Source: Vibrio chagasii (GTDB lineage Bacteria; Pseudomonadota; Gammaproteobacteria; Enterobacterales; Vibrionaceae). From it: DNA of 64,000 nucleotides. The stretch is taken from NCBI RefSeq assembly GCF_002954585.1, contig NZ_MSCI01000002.1, positions 409,347 through 473,346 on the forward strand, written 5' to 3'. This document shows positions 26,025 through 36,009 of this stretch, piece after piece (position 1 is the stretch's first letter; each line of letters opens with the position of its first letter). Under the pieces are notes generated by a model. It saw only the letters and a list, made by a program, of their open reading frames with translations. It searched no databases and was not told where the DNA came from. The translations under genes were made by a program, and so were the position numbers.

Positions 26025-27365
26025 ATGATTACAATAAAGAAGGGTTTGGATCTTCCTATCGCAGGAACTCCATCCCAGGTGATTAATGATGGTAAGTCCA
26101 TCACTAAAGTCGCCTTGCTTGGCGAAGAGTACGTTGGTATGCGTCCTACGATGCATGCTCGCGTTGGTGATGAAGTGAAGAAAGGCCAAGTTCTTTTTGC
26201 AGATAAAAAGAACCCAGGTGTTGTATTTACTTCTCCAGCAAGCGGTAAAGTTATTGAAGTGAACCGTGGTGCTAAGCGTGTTCTTCAATCTCTAGTGATT
26301 GAAGTAGCAGGCAATGAGCAAATCACGTTCAATAGCTATGAAGCTAACCAACTAGCAGGTCTTGACCGTAAAACGGTTAAAGCTCAGTTAGTTGAGTCTG
26401 GTTCATGGACCGCTTTGCGAACTCGTCCGTTCAGCAAGGTTCCAGCAATTGATTCTGAAACTCAGGCTATTTTCGTAACTGCTATGGATACTAATCCGCT
26501 AGCAGCTGAGCCAGAATTAATCATTAACGAGCAGTCTGATGCTTTCGTTGCTGGTTTAGATATTCTTTCAACTCTGACTAACGGTAAAGTGTACGTTTGT
26601 AAAAAAGGTACTAGCTTACCTCGTTCGGCTCAGTCTAACGTTGAAGAACATGTTTTTGATGGCCCACACCCTGCAGGTCTTGCAGGTACGCATATGCATT
26701 ACCTATACCCGGTAAATGCAGAAAACGTAGCGTGGAGCATTAACTACCAAGATGTTATCGCATTCGGTAAGCTTTTCCTTACTGGTGAGCTTTACACTGA
26801 TCGTGTTGTTTCTTTGGCTGGTCCAGTAGTTAACAACCCGCGTCTAGTTCGTACTCAAATTGGTGCTAGCCTTGAAGAGTTGACAGACAGCGAGCTAATG
26901 CCAGGCGAAGTTCGTGTGATTTCTGGTTCTGTACTAACTGGTACACAAGCAACTGGTCCACATGCTTACCTTGGTCGTTACCATCAGCAAGTTTCTGTTC
27001 TACGTGAAGGTCGTGATAAAGAGCTATTCGGCTGGGCTATGCCTGGTAAGAATAAGTTCTCTGTTACTCGTTCATTCCTTGGTCACCTGTTTAAAGGTCA
27101 GTTGTTCAACATGACAACGACTACAAACGGTAGTGATCGCTCAATGGTTCCAATCGGTAACTACGAGCGCGTAATGCCTCTAGATATGGAACCTACATTG
27201 CTGCTTCGTGATCTATGTGCAGGCGACGTTGATAGTGCACAAGCACTAGGTGCGCTAGAGCTAGATGAAGAAGATTTGGCATTGTGTACCTTTGTATGTC
27301 CAGGTAAGTACGAGTACGGTCAACTACTTCGTGAATGCCTAGATACGATTGAGAAGGAAGGGTAA
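26025..27365 (+). CDS. nqrA: Na+-NQR subunit A
   Basis: NqrA is the peripheral quinone-binding subunit of the Na+-translocating NADH:ubiquinone oxidoreductase, the main respiratory Na+ pump of Vibrio. I start it at ATG 26025, giving the family N-terminus [14 protein letters not shown]; an in-frame GTG at 26013 is less likely. The 446-residue length equals that of other Vibrio NqrA proteins. Motifs include [17 protein letters not shown] and FTSPASGKV, a lipoyl-like fold. nqrB starts six bases after its stop. Confidence 0.98.
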   Translation: MITIKKGLDLPIAGTPSQVINDGKSITKVALLGEEYVGMRPTMHARVGDEVKKGQVLFADKKNPGVVFTSPASGKVIEVNRGAKRVLQSLVIEVAGNEQITFNSYEANQLAGLDRKTVKAQLVESGSWTALRTRPFSKVPAIDSETQAIFVTAMDTNPLAAEPELIINEQSDAFVAGLDILSTLTNGKVYVCKKGTSLPRSAQSNVEEHVFDGPHPAGLAGTHMHYLYPVNAENVAWSINYQDVIAFGKLFLTGELYTDRVVSLAGPVVNNPRLVRTQIGASLEELTDSELMPGEVRVISGSVLTGTQATGPHAYLGRYHQQVSVLREGRDKELFGWAMPGKNKFSVTRSFLGHLFKGQLFNMTTTTNGSDRSMVPIGNYERVMPLDMEPTLLLRDLCAGDVDSAQALGALELDEEDLALCTFVCPGKYEYGQLLRECLDTIEKEG

Positions 27366-27370
27366 TTTTC

Positions 27371-28615
27371 ATGGGCCTTAAAAAGTTTCTTGAAGACATC
27401 GAGCATCATTTTGAGCCAGGTGGTAAACACGAGAAGTGGTTCGCGCTTTACGAAGCAGCGGCTACAGTGTTCTACACGCCAGGTCTTATCACAAAGAAAA
27501 GCTCACACGTTCGTGATAGCGTTGACTTAAAACGTATCATGATCATGGTTTGGTTCGCGGTATTCCCAGCTATGTTCTGGGGTATGTACAACGCGGGTGG
27601 CCAAGCTATCGCTGCACTTAACCACATGTACGCAGGCGCTGAACTAGCATCTGTAATTGATGGTAACTGGCACTACTGGCTAACTCAAATGCTTGGCGCC
27701 TCCTTAGGAGCCGATGCAGGTGTTGGCAGTAAGATGCTACTTGGTGCGACTTACTTCCTACCTATCTACGCAACGGTATTTATCGTTGGTGGTTTCTGGG
27801 AAGTTCTGTTCTGTATGGTGCGTAAGCACGAAGTTAACGAAGGTTTCTTTGTAACTTCTATTCTTTTCGCGCTTATCGTTCCGCCAACACTTCCTCTATG
27901 GCAAGCAGCTTTAGGTATTACCTTCGGTGTTGTTGTTGCTAAAGAGATCTTTGGTGGTACAGGTCGTAACTTCCTAAACCCTGCGCTTGCTGGCCGTGCG
28001 TTCCTATTCTTTGCATACCCTGCACAGATTTCAGGTGACGTAGTTTGGACTGCAGCAGATGGTTTCTCTGGTGCAACTGCGCTTAGCCAATGGGCTCAAG
28101 GCGGCGGTAGCGCGCTAGTGAACACAGTATCTGGTGAAGCAATCACGTGGATGGATGCGTTCATTGGTAACATCCCAGGTTCTATCGGTGAAGTATCGAC
28201 TCTAGCACTTATGATTGGTGCAGCGATGATCGTTTACATGCGTATCGCTTCATGGCGCATCATTGCTGGTGTAATGATCGGTATGATCGCTGTGTCTACG
28301 CTGTTTAACGTGATCGGTTCTGACACCAATGCAATGTTCAGCATGCCTTGGCACTGGCACCTAGTTCTAGGTGGCTTCGCATTTGGTATGTTCTTCATGG
28401 CAACAGACCCAGTATCAGCATCATTTACTAACAAAGCTAAATGGTGGTACGGCATCCTAATCGGCGCAATGTGTGTAATGATCCGTGTTGTTAACCCGGC
28501 ATACCCAGAAGGCATGATGCTTGCGATTCTATTCGCAAACCTATTTGCTCCCCTGTTTGACCACGTTGTAATCGAGAAGAACATTAAGCGGAGACTAGCT
28601 CGCTATGGCAAGTAA
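27371..28615 (+). CDS. nqrB: Na+-NQR subunit B (FMN- and riboflavin-binding)
   Basis: NqrB is an integral subunit with about ten membrane helices that carries a covalently bound FMN and a riboflavin, and forms part of the Na+ path. The flavinylation motif SGATALS is present with the acceptor at Thr236, the same position known in Vibrio cholerae. Length is 414 residues. Its end overlaps nqrC by 11 bases, which supports tight coupling. Confidence 0.98.
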   Translation: MGLKKFLEDIEHHFEPGGKHEKWFALYEAAATVFYTPGLITKKSSHVRDSVDLKRIMIMVWFAVFPAMFWGMYNAGGQAIAALNHMYAGAELASVIDGNWHYWLTQMLGASLGADAGVGSKMLLGATYFLPIYATVFIVGGFWEVLFCMVRKHEVNEGFFVTSILFALIVPPTLPLWQAALGITFGVVVAKEIFGGTGRNFLNPALAGRAFLFFAYPAQISGDVVWTAADGFSGATALSQWAQGGGSALVNTVSGEAITWMDAFIGNIPGSIGEVSTLALMIGAAMIVYMRIASWRIIAGVMIGMIAVSTLFNVIGSDTNAMFSMPWHWHLVLGGFAFGMFFMATDPVSASFTNKAKWWYGILIGAMCVMIRVVNPAYPEGMMLAILFANLFAPLFDHVVIEKNIKRRLARYGK

Positions 28616-29372
28616 TAACGATAGCATTAAAAAGACGCTGTTTGTTGTTATCGCATTGAGCCTAGTGTGCTCAATCATCGTTTCAACAGCTGCAGTCGTT
28701 CTTAAACCAAAGCAACAAAATAACGCGGTTCTGGATCAGCAAACTAAGATCCTAGAAGTTGCGGGTGTTGACCTTGAAGGTGACATCCCAGCACTTTACG
28801 CAGAGAACATCGAACCTCGTCTAGTTGATTTCGCTACTGGTGATTTCGTTGACGGTGATGCTTCTGCATACGACCAACGTAAAGCGGCTAAAGATCCGGC
28901 TCAGTCAATCAAGCTTTCAGCTGAAGATGACATCGCTAAGATCCTTCGTCGTGCTAACACAGGTACTGTTTACCTAGTGAAAGACGGTGTTGAAACTACT
29001 AAAGTTATCATCCCTGTTCATGGTAACGGCCTATGGTCAATGATGTACGCATTCGTTGCGGTAGAAACTGATGGCAACACAGTTTCTGGTATCACTTACT
29101 ACGAGCAAGGTGAAACTCCTGGACTTGGTGGTGAAGTTGAGAACCCAACTTGGCGTGCTCAATTCGTTGGTAAGAAATTATTCGACGAAAACCACAAGCC
29201 AGCTATCAAGGTAGTTAAAGGTGGTGCTCCTGAAGGTACTGAGCACGGTGTTGATGGCCTTTCTGGTGCAACACTGACCAGTGTTGGCGTTCAACATACA
29301 TTTGACTTCTGGTTAGGTGATATGGGCTTTGGTCCGTTCCTAGCAAAAGTTCGTGACGGAGGTCTGAACTAA
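28605..29372 (+). CDS. nqrC: Na+-NQR subunit C (covalent FMN)
   Basis: NqrC has one N-terminal membrane helix (about 11-33) and a periplasmic FMN-binding domain. The flavin is attached by ApbE to the last Thr of the motif SGAT (Thr223 here; the motif continues LTS). The 255-residue protein is standard. Its stop overlaps the nqrD ATG (TAATG). apbE, which attaches the FMN, is encoded downstream in the same cluster. Confidence 0.98.
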   Translation: MASNNDSIKKTLFVVIALSLVCSIIVSTAAVVLKPKQQNNAVLDQQTKILEVAGVDLEGDIPALYAENIEPRLVDFATGDFVDGDASAYDQRKAAKDPAQSIKLSAEDDIAKILRRANTGTVYLVKDGVETTKVIIPVHGNGLWSMMYAFVAVETDGNTVSGITYYEQGETPGLGGEVENPTWRAQFVGKKLFDENHKPAIKVVKGGAPEGTEHGVDGLSGATLTSVGVQHTFDFWLGDMGFGPFLAKVRDGGLN

Positions 29373-30004
29373 TGTCTAGTGCAAAAGAAATTAAAAAGAG
29401 CATTTTAGCGCCAGTATTGGATAACAACCCAATCGCGTTACAGGTTCTTGGTGTGTGTTCTGCTCTTGCGGTAACCACTAAGCTAGAAACAGCATTTGTT
29501 ATGACTATCGCGGTAATGTTTGTTACTGCTCTGTCTAACTTCTTCGTTTCTCTAATCCGTAACCACATTCCTAACAGTGTGCGTATCATCGTTCAGATGG
29601 CCATTATCGCATCATTGGTAATCGTGGTAGACCAAGTGCTAAAAGCATACTTGTATGATATCTCTAAGCAGTTATCTGTATTCGTCGGCCTAATCATCAC
29701 TAACTGTATTGTTATGGGTCGCGCTGAAGCATTCGCAATGAAGTCTGCGCCAATCCCGTCTTTTATCGACGGTATTGGTAACGGTCTTGGTTACGGTTTC
29801 GTTCTTATCACTGTTGGTTTCTTCCGTGAGCTTCTAGGCTCTGGCAAACTATTTGGTATGGAAGTACTACCTCTAGTGAGCAACGGTGGTTGGTATCAGC
29901 CAAACGGCTTGATGCTTCTAGCACCTTCTGCATTCTTCCTAATTGGTTTCTTGATTTGGGCGATTCGTACGTTCAAGCCTGAGCAAGTAGAAGCGAAAGG
30001 GTAA
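29372..30004 (+). CDS. nqrD: Na+-NQR subunit D
   Basis: NqrD is a six-helix membrane subunit related to RnfE and NqrE. NqrD and NqrE together cradle a central Fe-S cofactor in the membrane and take part in Na+ passage. The 210-residue protein contains the family's [15 protein letters not shown] segment with its conserved Cys. It overlaps nqrC by one base and is separated from nqrE by seven bases. Confidence 0.98.
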   Translation: MSSAKEIKKSILAPVLDNNPIALQVLGVCSALAVTTKLETAFVMTIAVMFVTALSNFFVSLIRNHIPNSVRIIVQMAIIASLVIVVDQVLKAYLYDISKQLSVFVGLIITNCIVMGRAEAFAMKSAPIPSFIDGIGNGLGYGFVLITVGFFRELLGSGKLFGMEVLPLVSNGGWYQPNGLMLLAPSAFFLIGFLIWAIRTFKPEQVEAKG

Positions 30005-30011
30005 GGTAGTC

Positions 30012-30608
30012 ATGGAACATTATATTAGCCTACTAGTTAAATCGATTTTCATCGAAAACATGGCACTTTCTTTCTTCTTGGGTATGTGTACATTCCTAGC
30101 TGTATCTAAGAAAGTGAAAACGTCTTTTGGTCTTGGTGTTGCGGTAGTTGTAGTACTTACAATCGCTGTTCCTGTAAACAACCTTGTTTACACAAACATC
30201 CTGAAAGAAAACGCGCTTGTTGAAGGTGTCGATTTAAGTTTCCTTAACTTCATCGCATTTATCGGTGTTATCGCGGCACTTGTACAAATCCTAGAGATGG
30301 TTCTTGACCGTTTCTTCCCACCTTTGTACAACGCACTAGGTATCTTCCTTCCACTGATCACAGTTAACTGTGCAATCTTTGGTGGTGTATCTTTCATGGT
30401 AACTCGTGACTACAACTTTGCTGAATCTGTTGTTTACGGCTTCGGCTCTGGTGTGGGTTGGATGTTAGCTATCGTTGCTCTTGCGGGTATCCGTGAGAAG
30501 ATGAAGTACTCTGACGTACCTCCAGGTCTGCGTGGCCTTGGTATCACGTTCATTACTGTTGGTCTGATGGCGTTAGGCTTTATGTCTTTCTCTGGTGTTC
30601 AACTGTAG
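30012..30608 (+). CDS. nqrE: Na+-NQR subunit E
   Basis: NqrE is the inverted-topology partner of NqrD, with six membrane helices. The 198-residue protein has the matching [10 protein letters not shown] segment with a conserved Cys, and [14 protein letters not shown] near the N-terminus containing the other. The paired cysteines of NqrD and NqrE are known to ligate the intramembrane Fe-S centre. Confidence 0.98.
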   Translation: MEHYISLLVKSIFIENMALSFFLGMCTFLAVSKKVKTSFGLGVAVVVVLTIAVPVNNLVYTNILKENALVEGVDLSFLNFIAFIGVIAALVQILEMVLDRFFPPLYNALGIFLPLITVNCAIFGGVSFMVTRDYNFAESVVYGFGSGVGWMLAIVALAGIREKMKYSDVPPGLRGLGITFITVGLMALGFMSFSGVQL

Positions 30609-30637
30609 GGTAAGCACCCAGTAATAAGGAATAACAA

Positions 30638-31864
30638 ATGTTTAGTATTATTCTTGGCGTAGCGATGTTTACCATTATTGTACTGGCTTTAGTATTAGTG
30701 ATTCTTTTCGCTAAATCTAAGCTTGTACCTACAGGTGACATCACAATCGCTGTAAACGATGATCCATCTCTAGCTATCACGACGCAGCCGGGCGGTAAAT
30801 TGCTTGGTGCTCTAGCTGGCGCTGGCGTATTCGTATCTTCTGCTTGTGGTGGCGGTGGCTCTTGTGGTCAGTGTCGCGTAAAAATTAAGTCAGGCGGTGG
30901 CGACATCCTTCCAACTGAGCTTGACCACATTACTAAAGGTGAAGCGCGCGAAGGTGAGCGTCTTGCATGTCAAGTTGCAATGAAAACTGACATGGATATC
31001 GAACTTCCTGAAGAGATCTTCGGTGTGAAGAAATGGGAATGTGAAGTTATCTCTAACGATAACAAAGCAACCTTCATCAAAGAGCTTAAGCTGCAAATCC
31101 CTGATGGCGAATCAGTACCTTTCCGTGCTGGTGGTTACATCCAGATTGAAGCACCAGCTCACCACATCAAATACTCTGATTTCGATGTACCAGAAGAGTA
31201 CCGCGAAGACTGGGACAAGTTTAACCTGTTCCGCTACGAGTCTAAGGTTGATGAAGATATCATCCGTGCATACTCAATGGCTAACTACCCAGAAGAACAT
31301 GGTATTATTATGCTGAACGTGCGTATCGCTACGCCGCCGCCTAATAATCCAGATGTTGCACCTGGTCAAATGTCATCGTTCATCTGGTCTCTTAAAGAAG
31401 GCGACAAGTGTACTATCTCTGGTCCATTTGGTGAGTTCTTCGCTAAAGATACAGACAACGAAATGGTATTCGTTGGTGGTGGTGCGGGTATGGCTCCAAT
31501 GCGCTCACACATCTTCGATCAGCTTAAGCGTCTTAACTCAACTCGTAAGATGTCTTTCTGGTACGGCGCACGTTCTAAGCGTGAGATGTTCTACGTAGAA
31601 GACTTCGACGGTCTACAAGCTGAAAACGATAACTTCGTTTGGCACTGTGCTCTGTCTGATCCAATGCCAGAAGATAATTGGGATGGTTACACTGGTTTCA
31701 TCCACAACGTACTGTACGAAAACTACCTGAAGGATCACGAAGCTCCTGAAGATTGTGAGTACTACATGTGTGGTCCACCGATGATGAACGCTGCTGTTAT
31801 CGGCATGCTGAAAGATCTTGGTGTAGAAGATGAAAACATCCTACTAGATGACTTCGGTGGTTAA
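30638..31864 (+). CDS. nqrF: Na+-NQR subunit F (NADH dehydrogenase)
   Basis: NqrF takes electrons from NADH. It has one N-terminal membrane helix (about 3-25), a 2Fe-2S ferredoxin domain with ligands C70, C76, C79 and C111, and a ferredoxin reductase-like FAD and NADH module (RAYSMANYP for [15 protein letters not shown] for NADH, CGPPMM near the end). All cofactor residues are intact in this 408-residue protein. A strong terminator lies directly after the gene. Confidence 0.98.
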   Translation: MFSIILGVAMFTIIVLALVLVILFAKSKLVPTGDITIAVNDDPSLAITTQPGGKLLGALAGAGVFVSSACGGGGSCGQCRVKIKSGGGDILPTELDHITKGEAREGERLACQVAMKTDMDIELPEEIFGVKKWECEVISNDNKATFIKELKLQIPDGESVPFRAGGYIQIEAPAHHIKYSDFDVPEEYREDWDKFNLFRYESKVDEDIIRAYSMANYPEEHGIIMLNVRIATPPPNNPDVAPGQMSSFIWSLKEGDKCTISGPFGEFFAKDTDNEMVFVGGGAGMAPMRSHIFDQLKRLNSTRKMSFWYGARSKREMFYVEDFDGLQAENDNFVWHCALSDPMPEDNWDGYTGFIHNVLYENYLKDHEAPEDCEYYMCGPPMMNAAVIGMLKDLGVEDENILLDDFGG

Positions 31865-31885
31865 TCCACTTAAGTGATTGATATT

Positions 31886-31918
31886 ATGGCTGACTCCTAC
31901 GAGTCAGCCATTTGTTTT
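31886..31918 (+). terminator. Terminator between nqrF and apbE
   Basis: A perfect 10-bp stem (31886-31895 with 31902-31911) with a six-base loop is followed by TTGTTTTT. It would reduce apbE and nqrM expression relative to the six structural genes. Confidence 0.85.
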
Positions 31919-32038
31919 TCTAAGACAGCTTTTGACAATATACTGGCTTATATAAGAAAGAGTAAGGCATTCAAAATACCTATTTTTTACTCTTATTTTT
32001 CCTTATATAAATCCTCAACATTAGACAGGAGTAAGCAA

Positions 32039-33043
32039 GTGAGAATTTGGCTTGTTGCATTAACTTCTTTGATTTTTCTTGCGGGCTGTGAGCAGTCAAG
32101 AGAGCAAGTGCATTTGAGTGGTCCAACGATGGGCACGAGTTACAATATTAAATACATCAATGGTGATGAATTTCCTGAGTCTAATGAAGTTCATACTGAG
32201 ATCGACCGTCTACTTGAAGAAGTAAATGACCAGATGTCGACATACCGTGAAGATTCAGAGTTGAGCCGCTTCAACCAATACAAAGGTGCTGACGCATTCG
32301 AAGTGTCCGAGCAAACAGCGACGGTCGTGAAAGAAGCGATTCGTTTGAACGGTCTTACTGAAGGAGCACTGGATGTAACAGTTGGTCCATTAGTTAACTT
32401 ATGGGGCTTTGGTCCTGAAGCTCGCCCAGAAGTTGTGCCATCTGACGAAGAGCTGGCGGCTCGCAAGGCTAAGATTGGTATTCATCATCTTAGTGTTGAA
32501 GGCAACATGCTGAAGAAAGACCTGCCTAATTTGTATGTCGATCTATCAACCATTGCGAAAGGCTGGGGCGTTGATGTGGTCGCAGATTACCTAGATTCTA
32601 TTGGCATCCATAACTATATGGTTGAAGTTGGCGGTGAAATTCGCCTGAAAGGTTTAAACCGTGAGAATGTAGGCTGGCGCATCGCAATCGAGAAACCAAG
32701 TGTTGATGAGCGTAATATCCAAGAGATCATCGAGCCGGGTGACATGGCTATCGCAACCTCTGGTGATTACCGTAACTATTTTGAACGTGATGGTGTTCGT
32801 TACTCACACATCATCAACCCAGAAACAGGAAAGCCTCTTCACCATAAAGTGGTTTCTGTAACAGTTTTAAACTCGTCTTCAATGACTGCAGACGGCTTAT
32901 CTACAGGCCTTATGGTCTTAGGTGAAGAGAAAGGAATGGAAGTCGCAAACCAACATAACATCCCAGTGTTCATGGTGGTAAAAACAGCAGATGGCTTTAA
33001 AGAAGTTGCTTCTGAAGCATTTAAGCCATACTTAGGTAAATAA
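32039..33043 (+). CDS. apbE: FAD:protein FMN transferase ApbE
   Basis: ApbE splits FAD and attaches FMN to threonine in NqrB and NqrC. I start it at GTG 32039, which has a good ribosome site (AGGAGT) and gives a lipoprotein signal with lipobox LAGC (C17). The longer upstream frame would run through the nqrF terminator and is rejected. The mature protein shows GPTMGTSYNIKY, NDQMSTYREDSELSRFN, the VDLSTIAKGWGVD active-site region and HIINPETGKPL, all typical of ApbE. The 334-residue length is usual. Placement after nqrF matches the need for flavinylation. Confidence 0.96.
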   Translation: MRIWLVALTSLIFLAGCEQSREQVHLSGPTMGTSYNIKYINGDEFPESNEVHTEIDRLLEEVNDQMSTYREDSELSRFNQYKGADAFEVSEQTATVVKEAIRLNGLTEGALDVTVGPLVNLWGFGPEARPEVVPSDEELAARKAKIGIHHLSVEGNMLKKDLPNLYVDLSTIAKGWGVDVVADYLDSIGIHNYMVEVGGEIRLKGLNRENVGWRIAIEKPSVDERNIQEIIEPGDMAIATSGDYRNYFERDGVRYSHIINPETGKPLHHKVVSVTVLNSSSMTADGLSTGLMVLGEEKGMEVANQHNIPVFMVVKTADGFKEVASEAFKPYLGK

Positions 33044-33059
33044 GGTAAGCGAGAAAATT

Positions 33060-33314
33060 ATGAATACATTTCTGATTACATTTGGTGTTTTTCTAGCTGT
33101 GATTACAGCAATGTCGATTGGCTACATCATTCAAAAGAAAGTAGTTAAAGGTAGCTGTGGTGGCTTAGGTGCTGTTGGTATTGATAAAGTATGTAACTGC
33201 CCAGAACCGTGTGATGCGCGTAAAAAGCGTGAAGCTCGTGAAGCGTACCGCGAAGAGAAACTGGCTGAGCGTCAGCAAAAAGAAGCAGCTTGGAATAAAG
33301 ATCGTATTGCTTAG
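33060..33314 (+). CDS. nqrM: Na+-NQR maturation protein NqrM
   Basis: NqrM (DUF539) is a small membrane-anchored protein needed to assemble NQR, probably by delivering iron to the NqrD-NqrE Fe-S site. The 84-residue product has one helix (about 5-25), then four cysteines (C33, C45, C47 and C51) in a GSCGG and CNCPEPC arrangement, and a basic, glutamate-rich helical tail. It follows apbE by 16 bases, forming the usual apbE-nqrM tail of Vibrio nqr loci. Confidence 0.95.
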   Translation: MNTFLITFGVFLAVITAMSIGYIIQKKVVKGSCGGLGAVGIDKVCNCPEPCDARKKREAREAYREEKLAERQQKEAAWNKDRIA

Positions 33315-33341
33315 TTTCTATGGACGATTAAATATTTATAT

Positions 33342-33387
33342 TCCCCAAATAAAGATTAAGCTATTGAATAGTAAATTTATTTGGGGA
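33342..33387. terminator. Long hairpin between nqrM and the GGDEF gene
   Basis: A perfect 12-bp stem (33342-33353 with 33376-33387) encloses a 22-base loop that itself holds a small palindrome (33361-33371). It separates convergent genes. There is no clean T run, so it is only probably a transcription end. Confidence 0.45.
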
Positions 33388-33450
33388 GATCGTTTGTTAA
33401 AAATTCAATATTAAATAAATCTTTTTTAAGTTTATCTGTTGGAAATTAAT

Positions 33451-34695
33451 CTATTTTTCGTTATCTAGTTGAAAATTGTTACGTGCGAAGATGACTTGGT
33501 TTTTACCTTGTTGTTTCGCGGTATAAAGTAACTTATCTGCTGCTTTGATCTGCTTATCTAAAGGGGCCTGAAGATCAGTCGCTCCAATACTTACGCTCAC
33601 TTTGATTTTGTTTGAATTATGACAAATCTCATAGTCTTCAATAGCACTTCTCATTGATTCTAATGCTTCTACAAATTGTACGAATGGTCCACTTGTTAAA
33701 ATACAAAACTCCTCGCCACCAAAACGAACGGTGAGATCGTTTGTAAAAAAATTCTTAATTATTCTTCCAACCTCAATCAATACAGCGTCACCTGCATCAT
33801 GCCCATAAGTGTCATTTACGTTTTTAAAGAGATCAATATCCATCATTGCAATACTTCTTTTTGAGGGTATTGTAGGGAGTTGGCTGAACATGTAGCGGCG
33901 GTTCCATAGTCCTGTGAGAGGATCCTCGTTAGCATGGCGAAGTAGTTCATTAGTAGCCTCTTTCATATCAAGGATTTGGTGGATACGGCAGAAAAACTCT
34001 TCTTGATTGAAAGGTTTGTAAAGAAAGTCATTGGCACCAGCCTTGAGAAATCGAGCTGTTAAGGTGCGATCGTCACTTCCAGAAAGCCCGAGAATTGCGA
34101 GTTGGTTACGATCATGGTTCTTACGGATTTCGTGAGTCATTGAAATACCATCTTTGTTTGGCATATCATGATCAGTAACAATAAAAGTAATATCGTTATT
34201 TTTATTGAGAACCCTTAATGCGTGGGCACCATCTTCCGCTTCTATTGTTTGAATATATTGGTGTTCAAGGAGTTGAACGATATATCGCCGTACGACTGTA
34301 GAATCATCCACAACCAGAGCTTTGTGGTTTCGATTATTTGAAATCCGTTTAATTAATGGAAGTAAATAACTAACAGGGGAAAAGTTGTCTTTTAGGATGT
34401 AGTCTATAACCCCCTTTGCTAGAACAGCTTCCCTAAGTGTATTATTGAATATGCGTGTGAGTACAATAATCTTCTGTTGATAGCTGAGTACAACATCGAT
34501 AATTTCGCCGTCTTGACCATCAGGTAAACAGTAATCCAAGACAGTGCATAAAAAGTTTGTTTCTCGTTCTAAAATAATTTTAGCTTCTGCGACAGATTGA
34601 GCAGTTTCAACATCGTAGCCTGCATTATTCAACTGTTGGTACAAGTAGTTTCTGAATGTTCGACTATCCTCTACTACCAGTATCTTTTCTTTCAA
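33451..34695 (-). CDS. Double-receiver diguanylate cyclase
   Basis: The 414-residue soluble protein has two receiver domains and a GGDEF domain, the PleD layout. REC1 spans about 1-120 with phospho-acceptor D54 in VLDYCLPDG. REC2 spans about 125-243 with D175 in VTDHDMPNKDG. The GGDEF domain has an intact GGEEF active site at 326-330 and metal-binding D286 and D288 (MDIDLF), so it should make cyclic di-GMP. The inhibitory RxxD site five residues before GGEEF is FTND here, so product feedback at that site is probably lost. It is divergent from dinB and its kinase is not nearby. Confidence 0.93.
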   Translation of the reverse strand: MKEKILVVEDSRTFRNYLYQQLNNAGYDVETAQSVAEAKIILERETNFLCTVLDYCLPDGQDGEIIDVVLSYQQKIIVLTRIFNNTLREAVLAKGVIDYILKDNFSPVSYLLPLIKRISNNRNHKALVVDDSTVVRRYIVQLLEHQYIQTIEAEDGAHALRVLNKNNDITFIVTDHDMPNKDGISMTHEIRKNHDRNQLAILGLSGSDDRTLTARFLKAGANDFLYKPFNQEEFFCRIHQILDMKEATNELLRHANEDPLTGLWNRRYMFSQLPTIPSKRSIAMMDIDLFKNVNDTYGHDAGDAVLIEVGRIIKNFFTNDLTVRFGGEEFCILTSGPFVQFVEALESMRSAIEDYEICHNSNKIKVSVSIGATDLQAPLDKQIKAADKLLYTAKQQGKNQVIFARNNFQLDNEK

Positions 34696-34817
34696 AATTG
34701 ATTCCTACTTGTACACTATATTTATCATTAATAATAATATCAGAATACGGATAATTATTGAAAATTATCATGGTTAGTTGGGTTGGAGGCTATTTAAAAT
34801 CGAGTAATCATTGAGTA

Positions 34818-34837
34818 TACTGTTTTTATATACAGTT
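34818..34837 (+). promoter_or_regulatory. LexA (SOS) box of dinB
   Basis: The site TACTGTTTTTATATACAGTT has the full CTG-N10-CAG core with an A/T-only spacer. It ends 21 bases before the dinB ATG, so LexA would block transcription until DNA damage. It also rules out the longer upstream frame as coding. Confidence 0.92.
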
Positions 34838-34858
34838 TCGAGGTTGAGTTACTGGTTG

Positions 34859-35935
34859 ATGTGTAGTGCGGACCAAGAGAAAGTGAGAAAAATAATCCAT
34901 GTCGATATGGACTGTTTTTACGCGGCTGTAGAAATGCGAGATAACCCGGCCTACCGTAACCGACCGTTAGCCGTTGGCGGACATGAAAAGCAGCGTGGTG
35001 TGCTCAGCACATGCAATTACGAAGCGCGTAAGTTTGGTGTTCGCTCGGCCATGCCGACAGCTAAAGCACTACAACTCTGCCCTAACTTGTTAGTTGTTCC
35101 GGGAAGAATGTCGGTTTATGTCGAGATATCTAAAAAGATCCGTGAGATTTTTTCTCGGTACACTTCGGTGATCGAGCCGTTGTCGTTGGATGAAGCATTT
35201 CTTGATGTGACCGACTCAAAGCAGTGTCATGGATCTGCAACTCTAATCGCTGAATCGATTCGTCGTGATATCTGGAATGAACTCAATCTAACAGCGTCTG
35301 CCGGTATTGCTCCGATAAAGTTTTTGGCGAAAGTGGCTTCGGATATGAATAAGCCCAACGGGCAATTTGTTATCCCTCCACAAGACGTGCAAGCGGTGAT
35401 CGATGAGCTACCACTTGAAAAGATTCCCGGTGTTGGCAAGGTGAGCATTGAAAAGCTTCACCAAGCGGGCTTTTTTACCTGCAAGGATATAAAAGAGTCT
35501 GATTATCGCGATCTATTACTGAAATTTGGTCGCCAGGGCGCCTCGCTGTGGAAGCGCAGCCATGGTATCGATGAGCGAGAAGTCATTGTCGAGCGTGAGC
35601 GAAAGTCTGTTGGGGTTGAAAGAACCTTTACCCAAAACATATCGACTTACGCCGAGTGTTGGCAAGTGATAGAAGACAAGCTGTTCCCTGAACTTGAAAC
35701 TCGATTGGAAAAGGCGAGCCCAAGCAAAGCGATCATCAAACAGGGTATTAAGCTCAAATTCGCTGATTTTCAGCAAACTACTATTGAGCACATTCATGCT
35801 TCTCTAGACCGTGAGCACTTCAAAGAGCTGTTAAGTGAAATACTCAAAAGGCAGCAAGGGCGAGAGATACGCTTACTGGGTTTGAGTGTGATGTTGCAGC
35901 CCAAAGACCAAATGCGTCAGCTGAGCTTTTTCTAA
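34859..35935 (+). CDS. dinB: DNA polymerase IV
   Basis: DinB is the SOS-induced Y-family polymerase for translesion and mutagenic synthesis. I start it at ATG 34859; the frame is open to 34811, but that part overlaps the LexA box. The 358-residue protein has the palm motifs HVDMDCFYAAVE near 15, SLDEAFLDV with the catalytic Asp-Glu pair and TASAGIAPIKFLAK. It also has the helix-hairpin-helix IPGVGKVS. It ends in QLSFF, a beta-clamp binding motif of the QLxLF type. A two-way terminator follows. Confidence 0.96.
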   Translation: MCSADQEKVRKIIHVDMDCFYAAVEMRDNPAYRNRPLAVGGHEKQRGVLSTCNYEARKFGVRSAMPTAKALQLCPNLLVVPGRMSVYVEISKKIREIFSRYTSVIEPLSLDEAFLDVTDSKQCHGSATLIAESIRRDIWNELNLTASAGIAPIKFLAKVASDMNKPNGQFVIPPQDVQAVIDELPLEKIPGVGKVSIEKLHQAGFFTCKDIKESDYRDLLLKFGRQGASLWKRSHGIDEREVIVERERKSVGVERTFTQNISTYAECWQVIEDKLFPELETRLEKASPSKAIIKQGIKLKFADFQQTTIEHIHASLDREHFKELLSEILKRQQGREIRLLGLSVMLQPKDQMRQLSFF

Positions 35936-35960
35936 AGACAGAGATTGGCGAGTGCTTTTC

Positions 35961-36000
35961 ATAAAAACCGACTTCGCTTTGCGTCCTCGTCGGTTTTTAT
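35961..36000. terminator. Two-way terminator between dinB and the recQ-like gene
   Basis: A perfect 12-bp stem (35961-35972 with 35989-36000) with a 16-base loop has A and T runs on both sides, so it serves both converging genes. Confidence 0.85.
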
Positions 36001-36009
36001 CGTTTAGAG

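Noticed and set aside
31874..32038. Longer N-terminus for ApbE
   Set aside because: It spans the nqrF terminator and has no family match; the GTG at 32039 has a good ribosome site and signal peptide.
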